A stretch of 64,000 nucleotides of DNA from Deinococcus rubellus (GCF_025244745.1 NZ_CP104213.1:489501-553500), one strand, 5' to 3'; counted from the first letter of the stretch, positions 1-8,868 are shown. The notes: generated from the sequence alone by a model not told the origin. Numbers and translations: made by a program.

Positions 1-137
1 TCTGGCAGGGCCGGTTGCCTGAAGGCAGCAACGTCGTGGACGTGCATATGGCCAATCTGCGCGCCAAGCTGCGCGACCTCGACGGCTACGGCCTGCTGCG
101 GACCGTACGTGGCGTGGGCTACGCGCTGCGGAGCTGA
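1..137 (+). CDS. OmpR-family response regulator, C-terminal end (partial)
   Basis: The reading frame enters from the left edge and stops at TGA 135-137. The visible 44 residues are the end of a winged-helix DNA-binding domain: the recognition-helix segment SNVVDVHMANLRAKL and the wing TVRGVGYALRS are typical of OmpR/PhoB transcription factors. It is nearly identical to the end of the complete regulator at 2916-3584, so the two are close paralogues. The receiver domain lies outside the window. The following 155 bases hold no obvious terminator. Confidence 0.9.
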   Translation, partial: WQGRLPEGSNVVDVHMANLRAKLRDLDGYGLLRTVRGVGYALRS

Positions 138-235
138 GGGCGTTCATATCTCGCAGTCCGAGTGAACCGGACGGGCTTCACAAAACTCGGGCCAAGCTGA
201 CAATCTCCTCACCAACAGGCGTTTATCTTGAGGCA

Positions 236-292
236 ATGTTGATTTGGATCACCCTGTACATGGGCGCTGCGCTGCCGCGTGCCGGAGGCTGA
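236..292 (+). CDS. possible 18-residue leader ORF ahead of receiver gene
   Basis: An ATG at 236 opens an 18-codon frame (MLIWITLYMGAALPRAGG) whose TGA (290-292) directly abuts the ATG of the next gene at 293. A -10-like TATCTT (224-229) lies 6 nt upstream of this ATG, the spacing of leaderless Deinococcus genes. The frame contains the GGAGG that serves the downstream gene. This looks like a translated leader coupled to the regulator gene, but a chance ORF is possible. Confidence 0.35.
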   Translation: MLIWITLYMGAALPRAGG

Positions 293-739
293 ATGGAAAC
301 CTCCAGGCGCGTCGGGCCGCTGCATGTTCTGCTGATTGAGGACAGTGAGGCCGACATCGATCTGATCCGGACAGCATTCGGTGAGGTTCAGCGTGCCCAC
401 TCGCCCATTGAACTGCACGTGGCGCGTGACGGTGCTCAGGCCCGCGCCGCGTTGGCCCGCGACCCCCGCATCGCCCTGGTGCTGCTCGACGGCGCGCTGC
501 CCGGCGAGGACGGTCTGCACTGGCTCTCGGCGCTCAAGGCCCACGATGATGTGAGCCTGCGCCGCCTGCCGGTGGTGATGCTCAGCGGCAGCGACACCGA
601 GGAGGAGATTCGCAGCGCCTACCACGCCCACGCCAGCGCCTACCTGATCAAGCCCAGCGATCCCGACGGCTTGCGGCAAATGGTGGGCGCGCTGGTACAG
701 TTCTGGGGCCAGGTGGCCCGGCTGCCCAACCGCCTGTAG
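293..739 (+). CDS. single-domain response regulator (receiver only)
   Basis: A 148-residue stand-alone CheY-like receiver. The acidic pair is E16-D17, the phosphoacceptor is D66 (LLDGALPGEDG), the switch Ser is S97 and the conserved Lys is K119 (YLIKPSD). It has no output domain. It most resembles the Rcp1-type receivers that accept phosphate from phytochrome or other hybrid histidine kinases, but no kinase lies nearby. The start is supported by GGAGG 7 nt upstream and by an abutting upstream mini-ORF. It probably relays phosphate by protein-protein contact rather than binding DNA. Confidence 0.85.
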   Translation: METSRRVGPLHVLLIEDSEADIDLIRTAFGEVQRAHSPIELHVARDGAQARAALARDPRIALVLLDGALPGEDGLHWLSALKAHDDVSLRRLPVVMLSGSDTEEEIRSAYHAHASAYLIKPSDPDGLRQMVGALVQFWGQVARLPNRL

Positions 740-803
740 TCAGGCGAAAGGTTCTGCTTTTCTGACTTCTCTTCCTGTGCGCCGCTGCCGTCATACTGCG
801 GTC

Positions 804-848
804 ATGACTTCAGTCTCGCTGCCGTCTGACTGGAAGGCCGCAAGGTGA
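804..848 (+). CDS. possible 14-residue leader ORF overlapping antiporter start
   Basis: ATG 804 begins a 14-codon frame (MTSVSLPSDWKAAR). Its TGA (846-848) overlaps the GTG start of the antiporter in a GTGA arrangement. CATACT (792-797) sits 6 nt upstream of the ATG, so the mini-ORF could be read from a leaderless mRNA. The antiporter's GGAAGG Shine-Dalgarno lies inside it. Translational coupling is inferred, and coincidence cannot be excluded. Confidence 0.35.
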   Translation: MTSVSLPSDWKAAR

Positions 849-2362
849 ACAGCGGTCTGTACATCCTGATCGCGGGCGCACTGCTGCTGGCCAGCATCGT
901 CGGCAGTAAGGCGTCGGGGCGGCTGGGCGTGCCGGGACTGCTGCTCTTTCTGGGCGTGGGCATGCTGGCAGGCAGCGACGGTCCCGGCGGCATCGAGTTC
1001 AGCAATTACCTGTTCGCGCAGTGGGCCGGAACGGTGGCGCTGTGCTTCATCCTGTTTCAGGGTGGCCTAAGTACCGAGTGGTCGCTGGTGCGCCCGGTGC
1101 TGAAAAAGAGCCTGTCGCTGGCAACGCTGGGCGTGCTGCTCAGCACCGGGGTCATGGGCGCGTTCGCCCACCTCGCCTTCGGGCTGCCCTGGCTGAGTGC
1201 CCTGCTGCTGGGCGCGGTGGTCAGTTCCACCGACGCCAGCGCCGTATTCACCGTACTCAAGGAACGCCGCCTGGGCTTACGGGGCGAAATTACCCCGCTG
1301 CTCGAACTCGAATCCGGTGGCAACGACCCGATGGCCGTTTTCCTGACGCTGGGCCTGATTGCGCTGATCCAGGACCCTGGACAGAGCGTGCTGGGCCTTG
1401 CGCCACAGTTTCTCCGGGAGATGCTGCTGGGGGCGCTGCTCGGTTACGGTTTGGGCCGGGCCAGCCTGTGGGCCATCAACAAGCTGAATTTGCAGTTCGA
1501 GGGCCTTTACTCGGTGATGCTGATCGCGCTGGCGCTGATGACCTACGGCGCGGCGGCCAGCTTGCACGGCAGCGGCTTTCTGGCGGTCTATATCGCCGGG
1601 CTGGTGATCGGCAACGCCGACTTCATCCACAAGCGCAGCGTGCTCGATTTCCTCGACGGTCTGGCCTGGCTGATGCAGATCGGGATGTTCCTGATGCTGG
1701 GCCTGCTGGTCAATCCGCACGAGCTGCTGCCCACCGCCGGGCTGGCGCTGGCCTGCGCACTGGTGCTGGTGTTCGTGGCCCGGCCCGTCAGCGTGTATCT
1801 CAGTCTGGCCGCCTCGCAGATGCCCAAGCGCGACAAGAGCATGGTGGCCTGGGTGGGGCTGCGCGGCGCGGTGCCGATTGTGCTGGCGACCTTCCCACTG
1901 CTGGCGGGCGTGCCAAATGCCAACCTGCTTTTCAATGCGGTGTTCTTCATCGTGCTGACCAGTGTGCTGCTGCAAGGCACCACCCTGACGCTGGTGGCGC
2001 GCTGGCTGAGGGTGCGCGAGGACACGCCCAAGCGGCCCGTGTATCCCATCGCCTACCGGCCCACCGGCACCGGCAGAAACGACATGGCCGAGGTGGATGT
2101 CGGGCCGGGCAGCGAGGCCGACGGGCGGCGCATCATGGACCTCAAGCTGCCGCCCGACGCGCTGGTCATTCTGGTGCACCGGGGCGGCGAATTTCTGGTG
2201 CCCAAGGGGGCCACCACCTTGCAGGCAGGCGACAGCGTGCTGGTGCTGGCACTCGGCGACGATCTGAAAGCGGTGCAGACCAAGCTGGGCCACCAGGGTA
2301 CGGTTCGGGCGGCGCTGGGTCCGCCGCGCCGCAAGGAGAAATCGGCCAGATCGGCCCGCTGA
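845..2362 (+). CDS. cation/proton antiporter, CPA1/NhaP2 type, with TrkA-C domain
   Basis: A 505-residue inner-membrane protein. About twelve hydrophobic segments cover residues 1-390. The ion-binding region is recognisable in the TM5/TM6 motifs SSTDASAVF and ESGGNDPMAV (the Asn-Asp pair). A soluble RCK_C/TrkA-C regulatory domain (about residues 400-485) ends the protein, as in K+/H+ antiporters of the NhaP2/CvrA group. It likely exchanges K+ or Na+ for protons to control cytoplasmic pH and ion content. The GTG start is preceded by GGAAGG and overlaps the stop of a 14-codon ORF. The exact cation cannot be read from the sequence. Confidence 0.88.
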   Translation: MNSGLYILIAGALLLASIVGSKASGRLGVPGLLLFLGVGMLAGSDGPGGIEFSNYLFAQWAGTVALCFILFQGGLSTEWSLVRPVLKKSLSLATLGVLLSTGVMGAFAHLAFGLPWLSALLLGAVVSSTDASAVFTVLKERRLGLRGEITPLLELESGGNDPMAVFLTLGLIALIQDPGQSVLGLAPQFLREMLLGALLGYGLGRASLWAINKLNLQFEGLYSVMLIALALMTYGAAASLHGSGFLAVYIAGLVIGNADFIHKRSVLDFLDGLAWLMQIGMFLMLGLLVNPHELLPTAGLALACALVLVFVARPVSVYLSLAASQMPKRDKSMVAWVGLRGAVPIVLATFPLLAGVPNANLLFNAVFFIVLTSVLLQGTTLTLVARWLRVREDTPKRPVYPIAYRPTGTGRNDMAEVDVGPGSEADGRRIMDLKLPPDALVILVHRGGEFLVPKGATTLQAGDSVLVLALGDDLKAVQTKLGHQGTVRAALGPPRRKEKSARSAR

Positions 2363-2416
2363 AACTTGGTGGGTCAGAGCCTGACCAGCCTCACAAGGCA
2401 GCCCGCCGGTTTTTGC

Positions 2417-2422
2417 TAGACT
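2417..2422 (+). promoter_or_regulatory. -10 box of leaderless perR-like gene
   Basis: TAGACT ends 7 nt before the ATG at 2430, which would put transcription start on the first base of the start codon. No Shine-Dalgarno sequence is present. Confidence 0.65.
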
Positions 2423-2429
2423 CGGCGGT

Positions 2430-2825
2430 ATGACGATGGTGCGAAATACGCGGCAACGGCAGGCGGTGCTCCAGGCCCTGCGGACCACCCGCACGCACCC
2501 CGACGCCGCCTGGATTCATCAGGAAGTGCGGCGCGAACTGCCCAGCCTCAGTCTCGGCACGGTGTACCGGACCTTAGACGCGCTGGTGCGCGATGGTGTG
2601 GCCGTGACCATCGAACGTGCCGGGCAGGCCACCCGCTACGATTTCAGGCGTGACGATCACCACCACCATGCCGTCTGCCGGACCTGCGGAGCGATTTTCG
2701 ACATTGAAGTGCAGGAGCTGCCGAACCTGCCCAGAACGTTGCTGCCCGGCGGCTTCCAAGTCTCGGATGTGCGCCTGGAAGTGCATGGGGTGTGTGTCGC
2801 CTGTCAGAACAAACCGAACCACTGA
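2430..2825 (+). CDS. Fur-family repressor, PerR-like
   Basis: A 131-residue ferric-uptake-regulator family protein. The N-terminal winged helix (residues 1-75) contains the recognition segment LGTVYRTLDAL. The metal-sensing dimerisation domain has the His-rich turn H77-H80 and two CxxC pairs, C83/C86 and C122/C125, which form the structural zinc site found in PerR. PerR proteins sense peroxide through Fe-catalysed histidine oxidation and repress antioxidant genes. Zur or Fur function is an alternative, because the regulatory ligands cannot be told apart by eye. The start is set by a -10 box (TAGACT) 7 nt upstream. Confidence 0.85.
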   Translation: MTMVRNTRQRQAVLQALRTTRTHPDAAWIHQEVRRELPSLSLGTVYRTLDALVRDGVAVTIERAGQATRYDFRRDDHHHHAVCRTCGAIFDIEVQELPNLPRTLLPGGFQVSDVRLEVHGVCVACQNKPNH

Positions 2826-2857
2826 GCCTTCTCTTTCAAAGCTCGCCACCATAAAGG

Positions 2858-2902
2858 GATTCGCCTGCCCCCGTACTGAGCTGGGGTGCAGGCGACCTTT
2901 CT
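2858..2902. terminator. bidirectional hairpin terminator between convergent genes
   Basis: The 8-bp stem 2861-2868/2888-2895 (TCGCCTGC with GCAGGCGA) is extended by CCCC/GGGG and followed by CCTTTCT on the plus strand and CCCTTTAT on the minus strand. It separates the PerR-like gene from the convergent response regulator. Confidence 0.65.
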
Positions 2903-2915
2903 GGCAGAGAAGTGC

Positions 2916-3584
<669 letters not shown>

Positions 3585-3810
3585 GGATGGTCATCTTCAC
3601 TGGGGTGGAGAGGACCCCAGCGCCTTTTCGATGCTTACGGGCCATCTTAATGAAGGCCGTGGCCCCAACGGTGAAGCGCAGCGCTTCCGTCGGTTTATGC
3701 TCCCTTAATAGGCTCTTGGTGAACTTCATGCGAACTTGGCCCAGAGGGAGGCCGTACTGCCCGCTCTGACACGCCGCTCAGCTTGCTGGAGTCAATGGAT
3801 ATGGATGCGG

Positions 3811-4845
3811 TTATTCGAAATCGACAGCCCACCAGGCTTCGCGCTGCGCCGCCAGCCGGGCGCGCGGGTCGCCCAAGGCGCTCAGGGCCTTGGCCAGCCC
3901 GTTCCAGTCCTGCTCGCTGAGCGGATCGATGGTCAGCGCCCGCTGGTGAAACTGCGCGGCGTCCTTGACCCGTCCGGCGTCCCCGGCGGCGCGGGCGGCC
4001 AGGCTCAGAACCGAAAGCTGGCGCTGCTCTAGGCGTGAGCGCACATCGTCGGCCCAGGGCGAATCCACGCCCGGCAGAAATTCGCCGTAGAGGCTGGCGA
4101 GTTCGCGTAGCTCTTCCAGACCCAGGCTACCTGCCTCGGCCTGCTTGGTCAGCAGCTCGAAGCGCTGAGCATCGTAACTGGGGTTGATGTCGTCGGCCAG
4201 GGTGTAACGGCGGTTGGTGCTGACCACCGCCTCGTTGCTCAGCGAGCGCCGCAGCCGGTGCAGGGTCGTGTGAAAGAGGCTGCTGGCCCTGGCCTCGTCC
4301 TTCTCAGGCCACAACGCCTCGGCGGCCTGCCAACTGGTGACTTCCCTGTGTTCCAGCAGATAAAAGAACAGCTCCAGCGCCTTGCGCGACACCCACGACA
4401 CGCTCTCGCCTTTCCAGATGACCTGGGCGGTGCCCAGCGCCTTGGCCTCAGTGCCGCTGGCTCCCCGCGCCGCCAGCCCGGCCCGTCTCAGGCGGGCGTC
4501 AATGGCGGTCAGCAGGTCCTGGGGCGTGAACGGCTTGGGCAGGTAATCGTCGGCCCCCAGGTTCATGCCCCGGCGCACGTCGCCGCGCTCGGCGTGGCTG
4601 GAGAGCAGCATGAACGGCAGGGCCGAGCGCTTCTCGTTGGCCCGCACCTGTTCTAGAAATTCCAGGCCAGTCATGTACGGCATCACCACGTCACTGATCA
4701 CCAGATCTGGGGTAAAGACATTGAGCATTTCCAGCGCTTCCACCGGATGGCTGCTGGTGCGGACTTCATGGCCTGCCCGCGAGAGAATCACGCTGATCAG
4801 TTTGAGGATGGCAGCGTCGTCGTCCACCACCAGAATACGCGGCAT
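3811..4845 (-). CDS. response regulator with BTAD/SARP-like output domain
   Basis: A 344-residue protein. The N-terminal receiver (D8-D10, phosphoacceptor D52, S82, K104) is followed by a winged-helix segment with the motif ALWPEKDEARASSLFHTTLHRLRR (about 170-195) and an alpha-helical, TPR-like bacterial transcriptional activator domain to the C-terminus. The arrangement resembles SARP-type activators with an added receiver, and is probably a DNA-binding activator under phosphorelay control. The start at 4845 is preferred over an upstream in-frame start because extended -10 TGTTACACT ends 6 nt before this ATG (leaderless) and the receiver fold begins there. Confidence 0.82.
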   Translation of the reverse strand: MPRILVVDDDAAILKLISVILSRAGHEVRTSSHPVEALEMLNVFTPDLVISDVVMPYMTGLEFLEQVRANEKRSALPFMLLSSHAERGDVRRGMNLGADDYLPKPFTPQDLLTAIDARLRRAGLAARGASGTEAKALGTAQVIWKGESVSWVSRKALELFFYLLEHREVTSWQAAEALWPEKDEARASSLFHTTLHRLRRSLSNEAVVSTNRRYTLADDINPSYDAQRFELLTKQAEAGSLGLEELRELASLYGEFLPGVDSPWADDVRSRLEQRQLSVLSLAARAAGDAGRVKDAAQFHQRALTIDPLSEQDWNGLAKALSALGDPRARLAAQREAWWAVDFE

Positions 4846-4851
4846 ATGAGA

Positions 4852-4857
4852 AGTGTA
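4852..4857 (-). promoter_or_regulatory. extended -10 box of leaderless BTAD regulator gene
   Basis: On the minus strand TGT-TACACT is followed by 6 nt and then the ATG at 4845. No Shine-Dalgarno is present. Confidence 0.65.
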
Positions 4858-4956
4858 ACAGTTTCCTTGCTGTCCTGGCGATGATGCTGTCAGCGCTACG
4901 CAAGACGAAAACGTCACATCCTGAAAAGCGTCCGGGGGCTGGGGCGTCTTAAGGCT

Positions 4957-4985
4957 TTGCACCCGTCGCGCAGGCCTGCTACAAT
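4957..4985 (+). promoter_or_regulatory. strong promoter of rpsF-ssb-rpsR-rplI operon
   Basis: TTGCAC (4957-4962) and TACAAT (4980-4985) are separated by exactly 17 nt, close to the housekeeping sigma consensus. Transcription would start near 4992, leaving a leader of about 78 nt before rpsF. The leader carries the sequence TTTACCGGCC, which could belong to an S6:S18-binding autoregulatory structure. That last point is speculative. Confidence 0.8.
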
Positions 4986-5069
4986 TTCGAGTTGCGTGCC
5001 GCCACGTTGCTGTTTTTCAACTACAGAGCGGAGTTTACCGGCCAAGTACGCGAAGAGGGAGGTGAAATT

Positions 5070-5381
<312 letters not shown>

Positions 5382-5404
5382 GCCGGACCTGAGTCTGCCA
5401 ATTT

Positions 5405-5441
5405 TTACGCTCTTGACAGAATGAACTGCCTTTGTTAATCT
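5405..5441 (+). promoter_or_regulatory. ssb promoter overlapped by RDRM-like site
   Basis: TTGACA (5413-5418) and TAATCT (5436-5441, with TG one base upstream) are 17 nt apart. The 17-mer 5405-5421 (TTACGCTCTTGACAGAA) agrees at 12 positions with the radiation/desiccation response motif TTATGTCATTGACATAA as I recall it, and it covers the -35 box. That placement suits repression by DdrO relieved by PprI/IrrE. The right half-site is better preserved than the left. Confidence 0.6.
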
Positions 5442-5534
5442 GGCTGCACTTCGATGTGAGGACACACGAAGGCCAAGCGCCCGCAACCATACTCAAGCCC
5501 ATTAGCTACGATTGACACGCAAGGAGACACGCAC

Positions 5535-6425
5535 ATGGCCCGTGGAATGAATCATGTTTATCTGGTTGGCAGCCTCGCCCGCGATCCCGAGTTGCGCTAC
5601 ACCCCCAGCGGGGTGCCGGTGTTCGAAGCCACGGTTGCTGGCGAAGACCACCTGATCGGCAACGACGGCAAGGAGCGCAAACTGCCCTGGTACCACCGCG
5701 TCAGCATTCTCGGCAAACCCGCCGAGTGGCAGTCGGAGCGCAACCTGAAATCTGGCGATCCCGTGATCGTGGAAGGCACCCTGGACTACAGCCAGTGGGA
5801 AGCCCCCGAAGGCGGCAAGCGTTCACAGGTTCGCGTCAAGGCGCTGCGAATGGAGTCTCTGGGCAGCGAAGCCGAACTGGTGCAAGACGCTGGTGGCGGC
5901 GTGCGGATGAGCGGCGGCTGGAACACCGTCATCGTGATCGGCAATCTGGCCCGCGATCCCGAACTGCGCTACACCCCCACGGGTGACGCGGTGCTGGGAC
6001 TGGGACTGGCCGTCAACGAGACCTGGAAAGACCGCAACGGCAACCAGCAGGAAAAGACCCACTGGATCGACATCACCTTGTGGCGCGAACTGGCCGAAGC
6101 CTGCCAGAACCTGCGCAAGGGCGACCCGGTGCTGGTGCAGGGACGGCTGGTCAACGACAGCTGGCAGGACAAAGACGGCAACAAGCGCAACACCACCAAA
6201 GTAGAGGCGACGAAAGTCGAAGCTCTGGCCCGAGGCGTGGGTGCCGGTGCACCCGCAGCCACCTCCGGCGCGCCCCGTACGATGGCCACGGGCAGCGCAC
6301 CGACGCGCACGGGCAGCAACGCTGCACCGGCGCGGGCGGCCTCGCCGCAGGGGAACCGTTCGGCCAGCTTGGATATTGATCAGGGCCTCGACGATTTTCC
6401 GCCGGAAGAAGACCTGCCGTTTTGA
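5535..6425 (+). CDS. ssb: single-stranded DNA-binding protein, two OB folds per chain
   Basis: A 296-residue protein with two tandem OB folds, about residues 5-110 and 125-232. Each opens with the same pattern (VYLVGSLARDPELRYTPSG and VIVIGNLARDPELRYTPTG). This is the Deinococcus-Thermus form, which acts as a homodimer instead of the usual tetramer. The low-complexity Ala/Thr/Gly linker (about 233-280) ends in the acidic partner-binding tail PPEEDLPF. It protects ssDNA and recruits repair and replication proteins. AAGGAG lies upstream of the ATG. Besides the operon promoter it has its own promoter with an RDRM-like operator. Confidence 0.97.
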   Translation: MARGMNHVYLVGSLARDPELRYTPSGVPVFEATVAGEDHLIGNDGKERKLPWYHRVSILGKPAEWQSERNLKSGDPVIVEGTLDYSQWEAPEGGKRSQVRVKALRMESLGSEAELVQDAGGGVRMSGGWNTVIVIGNLARDPELRYTPTGDAVLGLGLAVNETWKDRNGNQQEKTHWIDITLWRELAEACQNLRKGDPVLVQGRLVNDSWQDKDGNKRNTTKVEATKVEALARGVGAGAPAATSGAPRTMATGSAPTRTGSNAAPARAASPQGNRSASLDIDQGLDDFPPEEDLPF

Positions 6426-6498
6426 GCCGCAACCAGGCTTGAGACGAAAGGTCAGTGGCAGCACAAAGCTGCCGTAATGCTGTTTCAACAAGGAAACC

Positions 6499-6765
6499 AT
6501 GACCCAGACTGACCGTAAACCGCGTGGCAAGGGACCCAAGCGTCCCCGCAAGCCCAAGGTTGATCCGTTCGCCATCGGCGAGCTGGAAATTACCGATTAC
6601 AAAGACGTCAAGATGCTGCGCCGGTTCGTCTCCGACACCGGCAAGATCTTGCCCCGCCGCCGCACCGGCCTCTCGGCCAAGCACCAGCGCCGCATCGCCC
6701 AGACCATCAAACTGGCGCGTCAGATGGCTCTGTTGCCCTATACCGAGAAACTGGTTCGGAAGTAA
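6499..6765 (+). CDS. rpsR: 30S ribosomal protein S18
   Basis: An 88-residue basic protein with the S18 core [27 protein letters not shown] and [22 protein letters not shown]. It forms a heterodimer with S6 on the 30S platform. AAGGAAACC precedes the ATG. It has the usual position between ssb and rplI. Confidence 0.97.
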   Translation: MTQTDRKPRGKGPKRPRKPKVDPFAIGELEITDYKDVKMLRRFVSDTGKILPRRRTGLSAKHQRRIAQTIKLARQMALLPYTEKLVRK

Positions 6766-6774
6766 GGATAAGCC

Positions 6775-7215
6775 ATGCAGATTATTTTGCTCGAGCCCGG
6801 CCGACTGGGCCAGGTCGGCGACGTGGTAAGCGTCAAAGACGGCTACGCCCGCAACTTCCTGATTCCCCAGAACATGGCGCTCCCGGCCACCCAGGGTAAC
6901 CTCAAGAGCCTGGAAGCCCGCATCAAGTCGCGCAACAAGGTGCTGGCCCAGGAGAAGAAGGACGCCGAGAACCTCGCCGAGCGCATGAAGGACCTCAGCG
7001 TGGAGCTGAGCGTCAAGGCGGGTGAAGGCAAGATCTACGGTGCCGTGACCCACGCCGATGTGGCCGCCGCGCTGGCCGAGAAGGGCTTCGTCGTGGACCG
7101 CCGCAAGCTCGACATGCCCAAAGCAGTCAAGGACATCGGCGAGTACGAGGTCAGCTACCGCGCCCACCCCGAGGTGAGCGTGCCGTTCAAGCTGGTCGTT
7201 CACGCCAAGAAGTGA
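6775..7215 (+). CDS. rplI: 50S ribosomal protein L9
   Basis: A 146-residue protein with the rRNA-binding N-terminal domain (IILLEPGRLGQVGDVVSVKDGYARNFLIPQ), a long connecting helix rich in Lys and Glu, and the C-terminal domain containing KIYGAVTHADVAAAL. Length is typical. It begins 9 nt after rpsR behind AAGGATAAGCC and ends the operon before a strong terminator. Confidence 0.97.
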   Translation: MQIILLEPGRLGQVGDVVSVKDGYARNFLIPQNMALPATQGNLKSLEARIKSRNKVLAQEKKDAENLAERMKDLSVELSVKAGEGKIYGAVTHADVAAALAEKGFVVDRRKLDMPKAVKDIGEYEVSYRAHPEVSVPFKLVVHAKK

Positions 7216-7249
7216 GCTGACGCTGCAAAGCTGACGCACCAGATGTTGA

Positions 7250-7292
7250 GAAGCGCCTCACCCAGTACTGGGCGAGGCGCTTCTTTGATTTT
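7250..7292 (+). terminator. intrinsic terminator after rplI
   Basis: A 16-bp stem with a single mismatch (7250-7265 with 7268-7283, GAAGCGCCTC...GAGGCGCTTC) is followed by TTTGATTTTG. It lies between two convergent genes and may also serve the carboxypeptidase gene on the other strand. Confidence 0.85.
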
Positions 7293-7304
7293 GCTGGGTA
7301 CTGC

Positions 7305-8687
7305 TCAGTGGCTCTGCGCGATGACCTTGAGCAGCCTGTCCTGATAGGCCCGCAAATCGAGGGTGTTCCCGGGGGCCTGGTCGACCATGATGGCAAAGGC
7401 CAGCACGTGCCCCGATTTGCCGCGCACGTAACCCGCCAGGCTGGACGCCCCCGGCAGCGTGCCGGTTTTGGCCCGCACGTCCAGCCCGCTGCCGACGAAG
7501 CGCCCGGCCAGCGTGCCGCCCTCGGCCCTGGCCGCCGCACTGGAGATGCCGGTGCCGCCGCGCGGCAGGGCTTCAATGAAGAGGTTCTTGCGCTGGGCGA
7601 ACGCCTCGGCGGGTGTGAGCGGTGTTTTGAGGGCGGTGATCGGCAGATCGTACATCCGCTCCAGCACCGTGACCAGCGTGCGCGGGGTCAGGCGGTTGGC
7701 CTCCGACAGTCCGGAAGCGTCACTCAGGCTCAGCGGCGCGGGCTTCACGCCGACCTGTATCAGAAACCGGCGCAGGCCCGCCAGCATGCCGGCGTGGGTC
7801 AGAGATGCGGTGCTGGCCTGCCCCGGCACCTGGCCCAGGCGGGCGGCAAGCTGATCGGCCCAGACGTTGTCGCTCGGCTTGAGGGTCTGGCGGAGCAGCG
7901 CGATCAGCGGCGCACTCTGAACGCTGGCCAGGCTGACTTCAGGCACGTCGGCGGTGGACGCGGGTGTGGCGGAATACCCCGGCGTCACCCGCCCGAACTG
8001 CTGCGCGCTCTGCTGCCCCACCAGGCGGCCCAGCCCGCTCGCCGCCGCGCCCACCCGGATGCCTGCCGCCCGCAGTTGCCCGGCGAACGCGTCCGTGACC
8101 CGCCCCGCGTAGTTCTCGGGGGTGTCGTTCCAGCCGGGGTACTCCTGGAGGCGCAGCGGCACCAGCGGGGTGCCCAGCGGCAGTGCGGGCCAGGTGGTGC
8201 TGTCGATGGTGGGGGCAACACTGAGTTCGCCGACTTCCTCGATGCCGCTCTTGGCGAGTTGCTGTGCCAGCGACGAGAGCGAATACAGCCCGGTGACGCT
8301 CAGACTCGGATCACCCAGGCCGCGCAGACTCAGGCGGCTGAGGCTTTTGGCGTGGCGGCTGACTTCCTGTGCCGGGGCCAGCGCCTCCACGCTGTAGCGG
8401 CTTTGCGGGCCGCCCTGCGTCAGGCGGGCAGCCATGCTGACCAGTTTCATGGTGGAGGCGGGCACGAACAGTTCGTCGGGCCGGGCCGCTTCCAGCACCT
8501 TGCCGGTGTCGAGGTCGCGCACCAGCAGGCCGAGGTGAACGGAACTGGGCGGGTGGGCCAGCAGCGCCGACACTGCCGGGCTGAGCACGGCGCGCAGCGT
8601 CACTTCCGCCGCGTTTGCCGCTGGACCTACCGCTGAACCCGTCACCAGACAGGTCAGCAGCAGGGGGTACCAGAGCAGGGAGCGCAC
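7305..8687 (-). CDS. dacB: D-alanyl-D-alanine carboxypeptidase/endopeptidase, PBP4 type (S13)
   Basis: A 460-residue exported penicillin-binding protein. A signal peptide covers about residues 1-27 (LLLTCLVTGSAVGPAANAA). The three active-site motifs are S78-T-M-K81, S272-D-N274 and K407-T-G409. The large insert between the first two motifs is typical of family S13. It trims or hydrolyses peptidoglycan cross-links in the periplasm. The GTG start is supported by extended -10 TGTTAGCCT (8694-8702) ending 6 nt upstream, so the gene is probably leaderless. Confidence 0.9.
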   Translation of the reverse strand: MRSLLWYPLLLTCLVTGSAVGPAANAAEVTLRAVLSPAVSALLAHPPSSVHLGLLVRDLDTGKVLEAARPDELFVPASTMKLVSMAARLTQGGPQSRYSVEALAPAQEVSRHAKSLSRLSLRGLGDPSLSVTGLYSLSSLAQQLAKSGIEEVGELSVAPTIDSTTWPALPLGTPLVPLRLQEYPGWNDTPENYAGRVTDAFAGQLRAAGIRVGAAASGLGRLVGQQSAQQFGRVTPGYSATPASTADVPEVSLASVQSAPLIALLRQTLKPSDNVWADQLAARLGQVPGQASTASLTHAGMLAGLRRFLIQVGVKPAPLSLSDASGLSEANRLTPRTLVTVLERMYDLPITALKTPLTPAEAFAQRKNLFIEALPRGGTGISSAAARAEGGTLAGRFVGSGLDVRAKTGTLPGASSLAGYVRGKSGHVLAFAIMVDQAPGNTLDLRAYQDRLLKVIAQSH

Positions 8688-8793
8688 CGCAACAGGCTAA
8701 CAGAAGTTCACGGCGGTGAGCGCTGTACAGGAAAGGAGTTGCAAGCGAGGCGCACGCCCCAGCCCTGATTCCATCAGCACTTGACCAGCAGCC

Positions 8794-8830
8794 AAAAAAA
8801 CGCCCGCCAGACGAGGTCTTCCGGCGGGTT
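8794..8830 (-). terminator. terminator of tRNA-Leu gene
   Basis: Read on the minus strand, CCCGCC and GGCGGG form a stem with an inner AGAC/GTCT pairing, followed by CGTTTTTTT. It lies just downstream of the tRNA gene. Confidence 0.75.
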
Positions 8831-8868
8831 CAGCAGCTTGATAAGAAGCTGGACTGTTCGTTTTATGT

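Noticed and set aside
1277..2494. A 405-codon open frame antisense to the antiporter gene
   Set aside because: It has no protein-family signature, is rich in Gln, His and Arg as expected of the complement of a GC-rich gene, and the plus-strand frame is clearly the antiporter.
7308..8636. A long open frame opposite the carboxypeptidase gene
   Set aside because: The minus-strand frame has three conserved active-site motifs; the plus-strand frame is a composition shadow.
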